From assembly GCF_963678635.1 (NCBI RefSeq), contig NC_087070.1:47599467-47659466 (forward strand): a DNA stretch of 60,000 nt. Direction: 5' to 3'. Numbering within the stretch: position 1 is the first letter of the stretch; each line of letters begins with the position of its first letter. The position numbers and the translations under genes were made by a program. The DNA is from Symsagittifera roscoffensis. Its lineage: Eukaryota; Xenacoelomorpha; Acoela; Convolutidae. This document shows, in pieces, positions 1-11,091 of the stretch. The notes beneath the pieces were generated by a model that was given only the letters and a program-made list of their open reading frames with translations, made no database searches and was not told the DNA's origin.

Positions 1-1
1 G

Positions 2-2149
2 TGTAGAAAAAAAATCGAGACGTTACTAGAGTATGACATGATAGAACCATCCAAGTCACCGTGGGCGTGTGGAGTAGTGATGGCCAAAAAGAAAGGCGAT
101 CAGTTGAGGTTTTGTTGTGACTTTCGATACCTGAACTCCGTCACGGTGAAGGATGCCTATCCCATACCTAGGATTGATGAGAGCCTCTCGAAGTTAGGTG
201 ATGCAAAATTTCTTACGACTCTTGATTTAGGCTCGGCCTTTTGGCAGGTACCACTAAGGAAGCAGGACAGGGACAAGATAGGGTTCGCCTGCGAGTTGGG
301 TCTGTTTCAATGGAAACGGATGCCGTTTGGACTTTGCAACGCCACAGCCACGTTTCAGCGGTTGATGGCACACGCGCTGATAGGCGTGACGAAGAAGTAT
401 GGCAATCTGGTAATGTGCTACGTGGATGACGTGGTAATAGCGACGCCCACATTGGAAGACCACATTGAGAGACTTGACGAAGTGCTCGCATGCATGAAAA
501 GGTCGGGGCTAAAGTGTAAACCATCAAAGTGCGAGATACTCAAGGACTCAATAAAATACTTGGGCAGGATGGTAAACAAGCACGGCATCAGACCTGATCC
601 GGACGCCGTGGAAGCAGTCCTAACCTGGAAATCACCGAAGACAGAACACCAGTTGATGAGCTTCCTGGGTTTCGCTAACTATTATAGAGAGTTCATCAAA
701 GGCTATGCGGACAAGGTATACCCCATGCAACAATTAATGAGACACAAGGGCAAGAAGTTCACGTGGAATAACGCAGCAGAAGAGTCATTCCAGAGAATAA
801 AGAAAGAGCTATGTGAGGCACCAGTACTGGGTATGCCGACTGAGAAAGGGATGTACGTGCTGGACACGGATGCGCCGGTAGTCGCGATTTCTATAATTCT
901 CGAGAAATACAGGGCATACCTGGGCAGTGAGCCATTCAAGTTGCGAGTCGACAATCGAGCACTGAGTTGGCTGAAGACGTACTCAATGGACCAAAGTTAC
1001 ATTGGGAGGTGGATAGTTCGCCTGGACGGATACAACATGATAATTGAGCATAGAACACGAGATAAACATCAGAATGCCGACAGCTTGAGTAAGAAGACGG
1101 AGTTCTATGAGAGACAAAAGCAAAGAGAGGCAGACAGACCTGAAATCAAAGATGGCTTCTCCTTCATGGACAAGGAAACGTACGACAGTCTTCCACTCAC
1201 GAGATGGCTGGACAAATCAGGCAAACCGATTGAAGATCATCCTGAATTACCTAAAGAACCTCCAGAAAAGACCATCTTGAAGAAGAACAGAAGGATTCCG
1301 ATAGAAATAATACTAAAGTCGAAGATCGTGAGGGAGACGCTCAAGGCAAAAGGCTATGATCTTAACCAGGTAGAAGCAGGAACTGCACAGATAGATGATG
1401 ACTTAATGAGGTTGCTCGAGAAACTATCAGATGAGAAGCCCGTGATACAAGAGAAGGGTCAAGAGGAACCGGAAGTCACTATACTTCGGAGAAAAGAAAC
1501 AGTGAACAATACTGACTCCTCAAGAGGAAGCGTCACTGACAGCAAAGATGTCGTGCGGTCACTAGTTGACAAAATCCCCGAAAACATTCTGGAGCAGACC
1601 AAGGTTAGGAAAAAGAAAGTGACGTTCAAAGAAGATACAGGACACCTGGGACCAGGTCAAGAGTCCGGGGAGTGTTCCATGTTCATGGAAGAAGAAACCG
1701 GAGAAGGAAAATTGTCCGGGGAGCGTGAAGGATGGGATGAAGACTGGGATGAGAGCAGCGAAAACCAAGACAGTCTGTGCATGATATTGGCGGAAGAGAA
1801 GACAAGGCACCACGACAGGGAGTTACAGACGGATCCATCTTCAGGAACGTACAATCTAGACATACAGGAGCTAGGAGGCGGTGAGGAACTTGAGAAAATT
1901 GCGGTTTCAAGGAAGCCATTCAGGGAACTATCATGCAACTCAAACGTCAGAACGAATCTGGTGCCAGAAGATGATATGAAAATCGTGAAAAGGATGATAT
2001 GCGTGAAGCTGAGTGATGACATCCACAACCCTGGTGAGATGAATGGACAGATCATGGCGCTAAAGGAGCATGTCAAGGCGAGATACAGGCTGTCAGACCT
2101 AATAAGAGCCCAAAAGAATGACAAAATGACAAATAACCTCTCCAAATGA
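2..2149 (+). pseudogene. A1 ORF1: reverse transcriptase, truncated RNase H and linker
   Basis: The frame is open from base 2; the ATG at 38 is internal. Numbered from that ATG: RT with LTTLDLGSAFWQ (59-70), FGLCNATATF (97-106) and the active-site YVDD (128-131), then KYLG (173-176) and the Ty3-type connection. RNase H starts at VLDTDA (274-279). Compared with copies B1 and B3, about 43 residues are missing after residue 285, including the catalytic Glu that lies in KAEMFAVV in B1. The later VDNRA (304-308) and NADSLSK (346-352) remain. A charged linker follows. TGA at 2147 replaces a Trp codon seen in B1 and B2. Known role: copying element RNA to cDNA and removing the RNA. This copy should lack RNase H activity. 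Confidence 0.9.
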
Positions 2150-2979
2150 ATCCAGTCGGGGGTCAAGGAGAAGGGGGAACTCGAGGAAGACAGCTATAAG
2201 ATCTTGAGCCAGTTCTACAAAGAAAAGAAAGACTTACTCTATCACACAGCTGATGGGGTGGTAGCATGCAGGAGGAAAGATGAGGAGAAGATATTACACA
2301 AACACAACCTCATCATACTACCACAGTTGTATCAAACGGAGGTGCTTTTCAGATCGCACGACCAGATGGGGCACCAGGGGATAGACAAAGTACAACAAAG
2401 GATACTTCACAGGTTTGATTGGCCAGGGATGAGAAAAGCTTGCGAGAGATGGGTGAATGCCTGCCTGGCATGCCTCCAGGTAAAGGACCCAAGGAAGATG
2501 AAGTTCCCCTCAAGTCCGTCGAGAGCTCAGAATTCAATGAAGTGGTGCAGATAGACCATCAAAAAATCTGTATGACGGAGTCGGGATATAACCAGATATT
2601 GGTTATAATAGATCACTTCACAAAGTTAGCGGAAGCGGTTCCGTGCCAGACAGCCTCGGCCGAGGAGACATGTGATCATCTGATAACGCATTGGATATCG
2701 CGATATGGTTGTCCAATGACTTTCCAGTCGGACAACGGCAAAGCTTTTGTGGGGGACTTGACAAAAGAATTGATGAGGAGATCGCACATTGCTCAAGCAC
2801 ACTCGACAACCTACCATCCACAGACCAACGGGTTGGTAGAGAGACAGAACAGGACACTGGTCAACATGTTAAGAGTGTACTGCTCAAGATACATGACGGA
2901 TTGGGATAAATACCTGCCACAGGTAGTGAGGCCTACAACAGTACACAGCACTCAACGACGGGCATCAGTCCCTTCATGA
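2150..2979 (+). pseudogene. A1 ORF1: integrase zinc-binding and catalytic domains
   Basis: The reading frame continues past the stop at 2147 and shifts near 2505, then again near 2930. The N-terminal HHCC zinc finger shows HDQMGH and, further on, CLAC. The core carries the DDE triad: Asp in VQIDHQK, Asp in FQSDNGKAF and Glu in NGLVERQN within HPQTNGLVERQN. These residues are intact although the frame is broken. Integrase joins the cDNA ends to host DNA. Spacing and motifs are typical of Ty3/gypsy integrases. Confidence 0.88.
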
Positions 2980-4202
2980 TGTTGACGGGTAGGGAGAGAG
3001 CAATGCCTCTGACATTCTTTTACCCGGAATACGAAGGGAAAAGGACGTCGCTTCAGGCGTACGTGAAAGAAGCGATCAAAAGACAACAGGAGTTAAACGA
3101 GCTATGCAGGAGGAACACCGCGCAGGCGCAAATGAGGCAACGCAGAAAATATGACGAAAAAAAAATACAAGCAAAGCCATATGAAGTGGGCCAATATATG
3201 TGGGTCTTCCAAAATGTCATACCGCCCAAGGGAACAAAGAAACTACTCAAGAAGTGGAGGGGACCGTTCATAATAACGGAAGTCCATCAACAAGGACGGT
3301 TCTATCGCTTGAGTACTGGGCGAGCGGCACATTATGAAAATCTGAAGCCTCACGTTCCATCCCCGGAGGATTGGTGCATACCGAAGGACATGGAGGGTCT
3401 TGAGTACCTGGTGGTAGAGCCAGCGTGTGAAGTGAATGAAAGAGGCAACAGAGAGAAGAATGATGGTAATGAGAACTTGAGTTTGGACGACAATGAAAAG
3501 ATAGAAGTGGAGTCTGAAGCAGGATCATTTGTAGAAGAAGACTGGAACGACCCGGAGCAAGATGAGGTGCCGAATTGGATGGAGCCAGATCGACCAATAC
3601 CACCGGGGACCAGGACTGGCAATCGTAAACGGACCGGCATGAGGTACAACAGGTACGGGGATGACTTCTTGATCGATAAGATACAGCCAGACAAATTGGG
3701 CGAGGAACTACTGAGTGCAGGCGAACTGGAAGCCGAAGAGGAATGGCAGGTCATTGACGATGGTGGACACTATCCGCAGGAAGACTACTCGACGCCAGAA
3801 TTGGAGACGGATCTCGAACAGAGTGAGATAGAGAGGAGGGAGAACACGAACTTGAGGATACTAGAGTGGATGCGCGATGTCAAAGACGAGAGCCGCGAAG
3901 GACAAAGCATTCAACAAGTCGACGTATCATCGGCAAATTATATGAAGATAGAGGACCCTCTTTTCGGATGGACGGCAACAGATAGGCCACTGGACATTCC
4001 TCCGGACAATTCAGACCCGACAACATCGACGGGGACGTCGATAAATATTTTTGTCCGGGGAGTGGGGGTAGGACTTACCCACACCGAAAATTTGATGATA
4101 AAGAAGCTCAAGGAAGTGAGAGAAACACGCAAATTGGAACTGGAAGAAGAAGAGCCAGAGCCTACCATATGTCGGAATTTCAAAACGAAATTTGAAATAC
4201 CC
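2930..4202 (+). pseudogene. A1 ORF1: integrase C-terminal (GPY/F-like) domain and acidic linker
   Basis: Frame 3 picks up after the shift near 2930. The segment has the end of the integrase core (FFYPEYEGKRTS), then KKWRGPFIITEVHQQGRFYRL, which matches the GPY/F-type C-terminal domain of gypsy integrases. About 240 acidic, low-complexity residues follow and link to the macro domain. Just before that domain lies a short block (INIFVRGVGVGLTHTE) whose DNA is almost unchanged in all four copies (4044-4084); see the central polypurine-like feature. No chromodomain is visible. Confidence 0.8.
4044..4084 (+). promoter_or_regulatory. Central polypurine-tract-like site plus hairpin (A1)
   Basis: A T-run is followed by GTCCGGGGAGTGGGGG and then GGGTA-GGACT-TACCC, a 5-bp stem. 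GTCCGGGGAGT matches the 3' polypurine tract at 14485-14495. The DNA here is nearly the same in B1 (22953-22993, - strand), B2 (36451-36491, - strand) and B3 (58607-58647), far more so than its surroundings. In retroviruses and Ty1 a second polypurine tract primes plus-strand DNA; that role here is inference. Confidence 0.5.
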
Positions 4203-4667
4203 AATGAGTACTCGGAAAACATCATGATAACGGATAGCGACTTCATCCTGTCAAACAGGACTAGCGCGATCTGCATCACGGCGGACATGAGTTTCAAATC
4301 AAGATTGGAAGCTGACTTCAAAAGAGAGTACCAGAACGTGGAGTTTCTGTTCAGACAGAGACCAGGACTGGGAGGGATGGCAGCGCTTCCACCATCAGTA
4401 GCACAAGTCCCGGGCAAATATCTGTGCTTCCTAGTGACGAGGGTCAATGACAGGAACACAATTGATCCCGAACACGTGATGTTGGCACTAACAAGACTAC
4501 GAGACTTCATGATTGAAAGAGGAATAACGGAGGTCTCAATGCCGGTGTATGACCCAAACAGGGGCAAACTGAGCTCGAGGGAATTGTACGCTATCCTACA
4601 TGTAGTCTTTGCGGAAACTGAGATAATGGTGTATCTGCACAAGAAATACTACTTGAGCATCGCCTGA
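4203..4667 (+). pseudogene. A1 ORF1: macro domain (TARG1/OARD1-like) fused to the end of Pol
   Basis: The last 154 residues have the order of a TARG1/OARD1/ALC1-type macro domain: an opening strand ending ITDSDFIL, then ICITADMSF followed by LEADFKREY (compare the A-x-x-I/S-x-D ... A-x-x-F-K pattern), GGMAALPP, then GKYLCFLVTR, a helix with LTRLRDFMIERG, VSMPVYDPNRGKL and a final strand ETEIMVYL. Known family role: binding ADP-ribose or removing it from proteins. The usual glycine-rich loop (IGCGLD in TARG1) is replaced by YDPNRGKL, so hydrolysis may be lost while the fold stays. This domain reads through to the ORF1 stop. The assignment rests on reading motifs, not on a search. Confidence 0.72.
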
Positions 4668-5161
4668 GTTGGGGACACGGGGTCTCGAGTTGGGCGTGAG
4701 GGAGGAGTCTTGAGTTAGGTACTGGGGTGCGGCACAGGTAAAGGGATCTTAAGACGTGATTGGCATGACAATTGAATTTTAAAAAGAATTAACGGTGCTA
4801 AAACATAAAATGAATCTGCATGCTTTTAAGGAAATTCCAATTGAATTGTTTTAAGTAGAATGAAAATGATAAGATTTTAACCATACTGGTAAAAGGGGGG
4901 TCTCTAGGTTAGGAACATGACATGTTAAGTCTTAATATGGTTTCTGTTCTCAGATCAAGTTTGAAAAACAAGGTTGAAAATCCAACTATACTCAAGCGAG
5001 AGACAGAAAGAGAAATCTTGATTGAAATCGCCATAAACGACACCTGCAGCAAGTATTTGCAAGGGAACATTTCTAGATAATTCTTGAGTTGGGTAATTCT
5101 TGAGCCGGTAAGGTAATTCTTGAGCTGGTTAATACTCTAATACATCCCGAAGTCACAGAGA
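4668..5161 (+). other. Spacer between ORF1 and ORF2 (A1)
   Basis: Noncoding, AT-rich in the middle. It holds five copies of CTYGAG, four of them as (T)CTTGAG, including three evenly spaced TTCTTGAG units near 5082-5127. The equivalent spacers in B1, B2 and B3 share a block of their own directly before the ORF2 or ORF3 start. It probably carries whatever allows expression of ORF2, but no promoter or splice site can be assigned with confidence. Confidence 0.5.
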
Positions 5162-5476
5162 ATGGCAGACAGGTTCTGGAAATCCATGCCCGCGGCCCTA
5201 AAGAAGCCTACTCTCGATGAGCTATACAGACGCCTGAGGGACCTGGATTATACCCGAATAGACGAGAGAATGGCGGTGATGCTGAATGCCATCCTCCAAT
5301 TGGAAGAACAGGGTGAGTGCAGGGAGTCTGCGACGGAGGCTGTCTTGATGATCGGCTACACCACCGAGGGAATATCAAATCAGGAACAGACCAGATGGTT
5401 GTCTTGGAATGTGGATGGAGGAGTAAGGGGTTTTGATTTGGTAAGAAATCCTGGCCTGAGTATCAACACCGAATAG
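5162..5476 (+). pseudogene. A1 ORF2: N-terminal small helical domain
   Basis: The ATG at 5162 starts a roughly 100-residue domain matching the starts of ORF2 in B1 (21475-21984) and B3 (from 59611). Shared features are L-D-E-L, a YRRL-x-D-x-D segment, a hydrophobic helix (AVMLNAIL here, VVMLLTALINIL in B) and TEAVLMIGYTTEGI against TEVLLMAAFGERGV. The frame is lost near 5455: the neighbouring frame carries the proline-rich continuation into the coiled coil at 5563. So this is the front of ORF2, not a separate gene. I recognise no named domain. Confidence 0.65.
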
Positions 5477-5477
5477 A

Positions 5478-5529
5478 AGAATTCCCACTACCAACTAGGC
5501 CAGGAGAATTCCCACTACCAACTAGGCCA
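5478..5529 (+). repeat. 27-bp tandem duplication inside ORF2
   Basis: Two direct copies of a 27-bp unit beginning AGAATTCCCACTACC at 5478 and 5505. In the SGNH frame they read as two EFPLPTRPG-like proline-rich units. The duplication is a multiple of three and keeps the frame. Confidence 0.9.
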
Positions 5530-7929
5530 TCAGCAAGATCCACAGGCCAGAGCTCGAGTAAAATGCTATCGATGACGCGAGCACAACAGACGACTGAGGC
5601 ATATCCGGATCTTGGTGTTCTAAAGAAAGAGCTCGAGAAGACGCAGAAGGAAAGGAACAAGGCGAACCTCGATCGGGATCAGGCAAAGCTGGAGCGGGAG
5701 AAGGTTCAGCTGGAGAGGGACCAGGCGGTCAACGAACGAAATCAGACTCTGAGGTTGCTAGAGATGCTAAAGGCTGAACATCAGCAGGAACTAAGGGTGC
5801 GGGAGAATGCCGCGAATCGTGATCAACTGAAGTCGGAGTTGGAGAGAATAGAACAACGACAACGCGAGCTTGATGCACAGAAGGGAGCCAGGCCAAAGGA
5901 GCGAGTGGTTACCAGCTCGAGGCCAGAATCACGCATGGAAGTGGATGAAGCCCCCAGGGCAAGAGGACGGTTCAACCTTGACCGCGAGGCCCGAGAACAC
6001 ATGAGTGAAGGGTTGGAAGTCTGGATACCGAATGAAGCGACGTCCTCCTTGCGTAGCCTAGAGACGCAACCCATACGCCCACTGATGGATGTGGTGCTGC
6101 CGGGATATACGCCAACCTCGACCTCGAGTGACAGTCAGGTGAGCGGCGGCTCATCGCGTCTGAAAGAGCTGGGCGAGCAATTGCGGCAGAAAAGTCGTGA
6201 AAGTTCGGCAAGACCGGAGCTTCCCCCGACTTGGAGGGAACAGCCGGTCAGGAGCGTCGTGATCTCGAGTTATAAGAAAAACACAGAGAAGAGGTACCAC
6301 AGGCACAATCGGCTGGATTGGAATGCGGAACAGAAAGCCAGGAGGGACTGCTTTCATGATGCAGCCTGGGTGGAATATCTTGCGCCACCCCGTGTGCCAG
6401 AAGGCGCGGTCCACCTAATCATAGGGGACAGCCTGGTGCGGGTGTTGACCCGGATCCAATCGCACTGGCAGACAGGAATCTTGAGTTTCGCTGGAGCTGC
6501 CACACCACAGATGTTGGCAACGCTTGAGATGCTAGGGATGACTAAAGTGTACACGGTGACACTGATGATCGGGACGAATGATGTGTCAAGGGGAGAAGTG
6601 AGGAAAATAACGAGGCTGCACGACAAGATGAGCTGCCTTCTTGAGGAGCTGAGGATCCAGATGGACCCCATCCTGTTGACAGTATGTACTGTCCCTTATA
6701 ATATGAATCTTGATCAGCACGCCTTGGAGATGAACGAGAAGGTGCGGAGGCTAAACAGGGTGATCCGAGAAATCCACCGGAAGAGTGTGCTCCCTGTCGG
6801 ACTGTTGGACGAGGCGGAGCGCATGGAGCAAGCGGGATTCCCAGAGGACACCTCCAATGATGGAATCCACTTCGATAGATCGAGGGGAGCAGAGTGGCTG
6901 AATGACGTCTTTCAAGGACACATAAATACGCTAGGGGCGGATCTGCTAGAGACGGCCCAATTCACATTAGGGCCACCTCCGAACCCACCATTCCTTGCCT
7001 CGAGGGCCTTGTCTGGTCGCTTAGGACCGAGGGTCGACACTAGAGACAGCTCGAGGAGCGACCAGGCTAGATTGCCGAGTGCCACGCCAATGGAGTCTGA
7101 GGAGGTGACGTCATCAACGCCTCCAGGCTCGGCAATATCCTCAGTGGTAGTGGCAGAAAGCAAGCGGGAAAAGAAGCCTATGGAGACCGCTCGCTTGAGA
7201 TATCCAGAGAAGGTGAAAGGACTGGACCTTGAGGATTTGGAATGCAGACGAGAATTGGCGGAGACTCTGGGTATTGAACGAGTGTCGCACGAAGACTTAA
7301 ACAGACATCATTGCGTGGACTGGTTGAAAGCTCATGAGGCGCACTTCTCGAGAAGAAAACTGACGGAGACTGCGGACCTGACCGGAATTCCCACGAAAGC
7401 GATCATGGGACCCATCAACTACAGACCTCTCAAGCTGCTGGGGAGTCCTGGACTCATAGCAGAACCCCCCAAACACCGAACGAGCATCACCAGGATCAGG
7501 TTGGCGACCCCGGCACAGTTGAGGGTGGTGGACAAGCTGCTGAATCCGGGGGGAATGGAATTGCCAGATGCCGCTTACGAAGGCTCGAAATTGGCGGAAG
7601 ATCCCAGGTACAGGAAGCCCTGTGGGAGCACCCAGCTGGCCAAAACCTTGGCAGTTTATGATAGAGCAGATCCAGCTGCTGCGAGGGTAGTCATTGTGGC
7701 GGGATCAGACTTCGAAGGAACGTCTCCTAAGTTGTTCTGGCCGGAGACTCTGATATACTCTTTGCCAGGAGCCGAACTAAACCAGATGTTAACTCTGGTG
7801 GTGGCAATAAAGTCGGAGATGCCCTGTGAGCCTGAGCTGCTATTGTTTGCAGGAATGAATGATCATCTGCACGCGGCGGGACTTCTTGAGCAGCTGAAGG
7901 GCAATGAACCAACACCGAGAAAGATATGA
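5530..7929 (+). pseudogene. A1 ORF2: coiled coil, SGNH/GDSL hydrolase, start of second SGNH-like domain
   Basis: Numbered from the ATG at 5563. Residues 18-110 form a highly charged coiled coil. The SGNH hydrolase domain spans about 280-460 with all four blocks: GDS (288-290, nucleophile Ser290), Gly in FAGAA (311), GTND (337-340, Asn339) and DGIH (433-436, Asp433 and His436). LLTVCTVPYN lies between blocks III and V. Known members are esterases, lipases and acetylhydrolases; the substrate here is unknown. A disordered Ser-rich stretch follows. A second unit with AGSDF (713-717) and FAGMND (762-767) resembles blocks I and III again. TGA at 7927 interrupts the frame; it stays open beyond. The same domain occurs in B1. 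Confidence 0.85.
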
Positions 7930-9531
7930 GAAGCCATTCAGACGTTGTTTGCGGCGATGAATGAGGTGCAAGAGAATGTTGTCTCGAGATTCGGCTCCAA
8001 GACGAAGGTGGTGTTCACTACATCCCCTGGATACGCGAATATGCCACCCGCCCTACAATTCGTGTATGCGGTCTTGATCCTGATAGCAGAGGGAAACGAA
8101 TGGCGGATTCTAATGGCAGCCCCCAATCAGGAATTGGAGCCATCGAACCTGAGGCTCTGCAATTCAGTATTGGCAGCAGCATGGGCGGACATATCTCATG
8201 CACTGAGGGGTTTTTATGGATTAGCCGACATCCTGATCGTACTGGACGAGGTGCTTTTGCTAGAGATATCGAACTTTGCCAGGCAACTCAAGTTCAGCCC
8301 AGTCATCGGAGACGATCACCCGGCGATAAACCAATTGACGGCCAGCTTGTGGTTTCGGAGCATGGAGGTGAAGATCACAGGTTCCACCGGCAAGTCTAGA
8401 GGTCCGATCAACGAGAGAAAAAATGTGGCCGACACGGAGAAACAATTAGAGTCGATGAAATATCGCCTGACGCAAGAGAACGGCTGGTGGCCATTTTTGA
8501 CACCAAGGCTGGAGAACGCCACGAATAAGACGAGGGAGGAAGCACCACCCCTCGTGAAACAAGTCTGGAGTTTTCTGGAGAAAAAACTGGAGTTGGCCGA
8601 AGGAAGAGAGATGACGGTGGCTAGATTTGTCTCGGCCGCCAATGAAGTGACGATTGGAGGGTTCTGGAGAGAGCACGCCGAGGGTGAGCTGAGGACTAGA
8701 AGGGATCATGAGATTCTTAAGTTCTTGAGTCCCTGCTGGGGGAAAGAATTCATGGCAGGAATGTACGGCACCACAGCGACTATCTTTGGAGCCTTCGTGC
8801 AGGAGATACTGGGCATGCCCATCAGCCTGCTCTTGGCTTTATATCTGGTCTATCCCAGACATTTGTTCAACATGGGCCCAGCGTACATGTTTAGTCGAGG
8901 AGTAGAGACACTTCGGGTTGATGGGTATCTGGCACTAGTACTCTTGACCCATGGGGAATTGGTGTCGTTTCATCGATTGATGGAATATGGGGAGCCCCTG
9001 TCAATGGGGAAAGTCCACTCGAGTATCGAAACCTACTCCTACAAGTGTGCCGCGGGGTTGAAGACGTTGTTAGTGCAATACCTCATGATGCAGAATCGGC
9101 ACATGACGGGTGAAGAGAAGAACCCAAAATCGAGAGAAGAATGGAAGAATATGATTGGAGGGATGCCTCTGTTGACGGACCTCTGCCTGGCAATGAGGTC
9201 GGACCCGATGGGGATAATCCGGGGTCTAGCGGAGGTGATAACCTGCATTTACGGTCTAGGAGTAACGTACGCATTCCCAGATCCCCTGGTAACAACGTAT
9301 CGTTACTCTGTAACGCACTTGAGTCTTGTCAGCGTACTGAATGGGACGGCGCTCAATTGGTGTCAGCAGGAGCTGCTCAGGGCACAAATGAGCAATACGG
9401 TACTCTTTGGAAAAGTGAAAGATGCCGAGTTGATAGTGTGCAACTTCAGGGGACAGATGCAATGTAGAATGGGAGGCAAACGCGAGGGCCCCATCGAGAC
9501 GTATCCCAAGTTCTGGAACTTGAACCACTGA
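7930..9531 (+). pseudogene. A1 ORF2: second SGNH-like domain (C-terminal half) and hydrophobic region
   Basis: Same frame as the preceding segment, after the TGA at 7927. Numbered from the ATG at 7945, VVFTTSPGY (22-30) takes the place of TVCTVPYN, and IGDDHP (121-126) offers a D-x-H-type pair (His125) at the right distance; B1 has GIDDNH here. A region rich in long hydrophobic helices follows (FGAFVQEILGMPISLLLALYL), also present in B1. Whether this is an active hydrolase is open: Ser, Asn and His equivalents exist in both copies but the glycines do not. The frame ends at 9531 and shifts near 9505. Confidence 0.55.
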
Positions 9532-9818
9532 CAGCAGACGGAAGAGAGATCTTGAGGATTCCCGCTTGGGAGGAAAGCTTTGCACTGGTTAAGAGGGAGC
9601 TGGAGGCCATAATGGAGAAAGAAATCCTGCCGGCCACCATGCCTGAGTTCCCTATAGTTAGGAGGATGACCTTGGGAATGAACAGCCCCTTGGTAGTTCC
9701 ATCCATAATGGCGAGGATGACTACGGAAGAAATGCAGAAGTACTTGACTGATGGCTGGGACCCCTGTTCGTCGGCTATACGGCGGCGGTTTACTTCCACA
9801 CTAGCGAGGCGAAAATAA
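9505..9818 (+). pseudogene. A1 ORF2: C-terminal end in shifted frame
   Basis: After a frameshift near 9505, frame 3 is open to 9818 (TAA) and reads EPLTADGREILRIPAWEESF onward. A stop followed 26 bp later by the ORF3 ATG suggests this is the true ORF2 end. No copy in family B covers it (B1 is deleted here), so the call rests on frame continuity only. No domain recognised. Confidence 0.5.
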
Positions 9819-9844
9819 ATTCGTGGACGACGCAAGCAAAAAAG

Positions 9845-11091
9845 ATGAGAGGCTCGCAGCCCCCTGGATATGAGGTGCGAAAGGTCTTGAGAACTCTTGA
9901 GCAGGAGGGACTTGAGAATATGCTACCAATATGGGATGATGGCAGGATGATCATGATGGAGGGGCATGTCGCGTTGGTGGACGACATGAAATTTGCAACA
10001 AGAAAGTATAGGGCACCCTATGGCTTAGAACAGGTGGAAATGAGACAGGAGGGAAAGAACTGGATGCTGCAGGTCAACTGTACGTGGCCCTGACGGAGTA
10101 CAAGAGATTGGATCCGGCGACACCATCACCACTGTCAGTGGATACACCTGGAGACAAGAGGAGTGGACCCGTGGAGGACCGGTTCAAAAGAATTCTCGAG
10201 AGAAGAAGAAATGAGTCAGAAGAAGAGAGTATGGATGAAACTCTCAGCGAAGCCGGTGAAGACATGGAAGTGGGGAATACGCCTGAACCGAGACCATCAG
10301 GGGAGGAGCTCACCACTCAAGAGCTGTTGAAAGACTTGAGCGAGGAGAATTGGGCAGATACTGCCACTCCACCGCTGACCCCGTCCCCCCGGAAGAATCT
10401 GGAGTTGCCATTGGCAAGCGAGACCTCCAATATGGGGATGATACTCTTGAGCTCGGAGGAAAGGGAAAAGAATACTTTCGAAGGAAATAGGGACATATTC
10501 CTGGGGTCTCTGAAGGACGATGCTTGGCAGGAGTTCTTGAAGGAATTCAATCAAGAAGTGGGCTGCGAGACGACGCTGGACAAATTCAAGGAGGAACTGT
10601 GGGACACAGTTGTGAAGTTTGGAGAACCGCTTCTGATAGGAACGGGCCTGGATGAGAAGGCGAGAAAAGAGCTGCTGAACAAGCTGATAGAACTGAGGAA
10701 TTCACGATCGAAGACTAGAGAAGAAAAATGTGAAGACAGCTCTACTCCGGAACAAAAAACTGTAGATAAAATAGTTGATGATACAAAAGGGGATAAGGTT
10801 GGGACTAGTAATATGATTAAAAGTACTAATATCCTTAAGGCTCGAGCAGGGGGGAGGCTAGAGTTGGAAGGGTTGGAGGTGGACAGAGAGGTCGAATCAG
10901 TGATGATAACCACAACACCCTCAAGCAGAGATGTGAAAACTCGCAAGAGGAAGAGAGAAGTGGAGGGATTGGGTAGTCCTTCAGTGGATGCTGTCTGGCA
11001 AGGAAACTTGAGAGAGACGGCGCCCATGGTTTTGGCTCGATGCAAGACGGCGGCATACAAGAGCAACATGGAGCTCAGAAGACCACTCTAA
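9845..11091 (+). pseudogene. A1 ORF3: N-terminal part (unknown protein)
   Basis: The ATG at 9845 begins MRGSQPPG. In B2 the matching ORF begins MRMRGRAE directly after the spacer, which supports this as a real start. A frameshift near 10075 moves to the frame of 10084-11091. Shared with B2: RAPYGLEQVEM against LAPFGCEEIKV, and FLGSLKDDAWQEF against FLGTLPEEEWEVY, followed by a helical segment. The rest is acidic, Ser/Thr/Pro-rich and probably disordered. TAA at 11089 is followed by open reading in the same frame. Function not recognised. Confidence 0.6.

Noticed and set aside
3938-4642. Long minus-strand ORFs opposite the macro and other domains
   Set aside because: They are shadows of the sense frame, lack conserved motifs, and the matching antisense frames in other copies do not share starts or stops.
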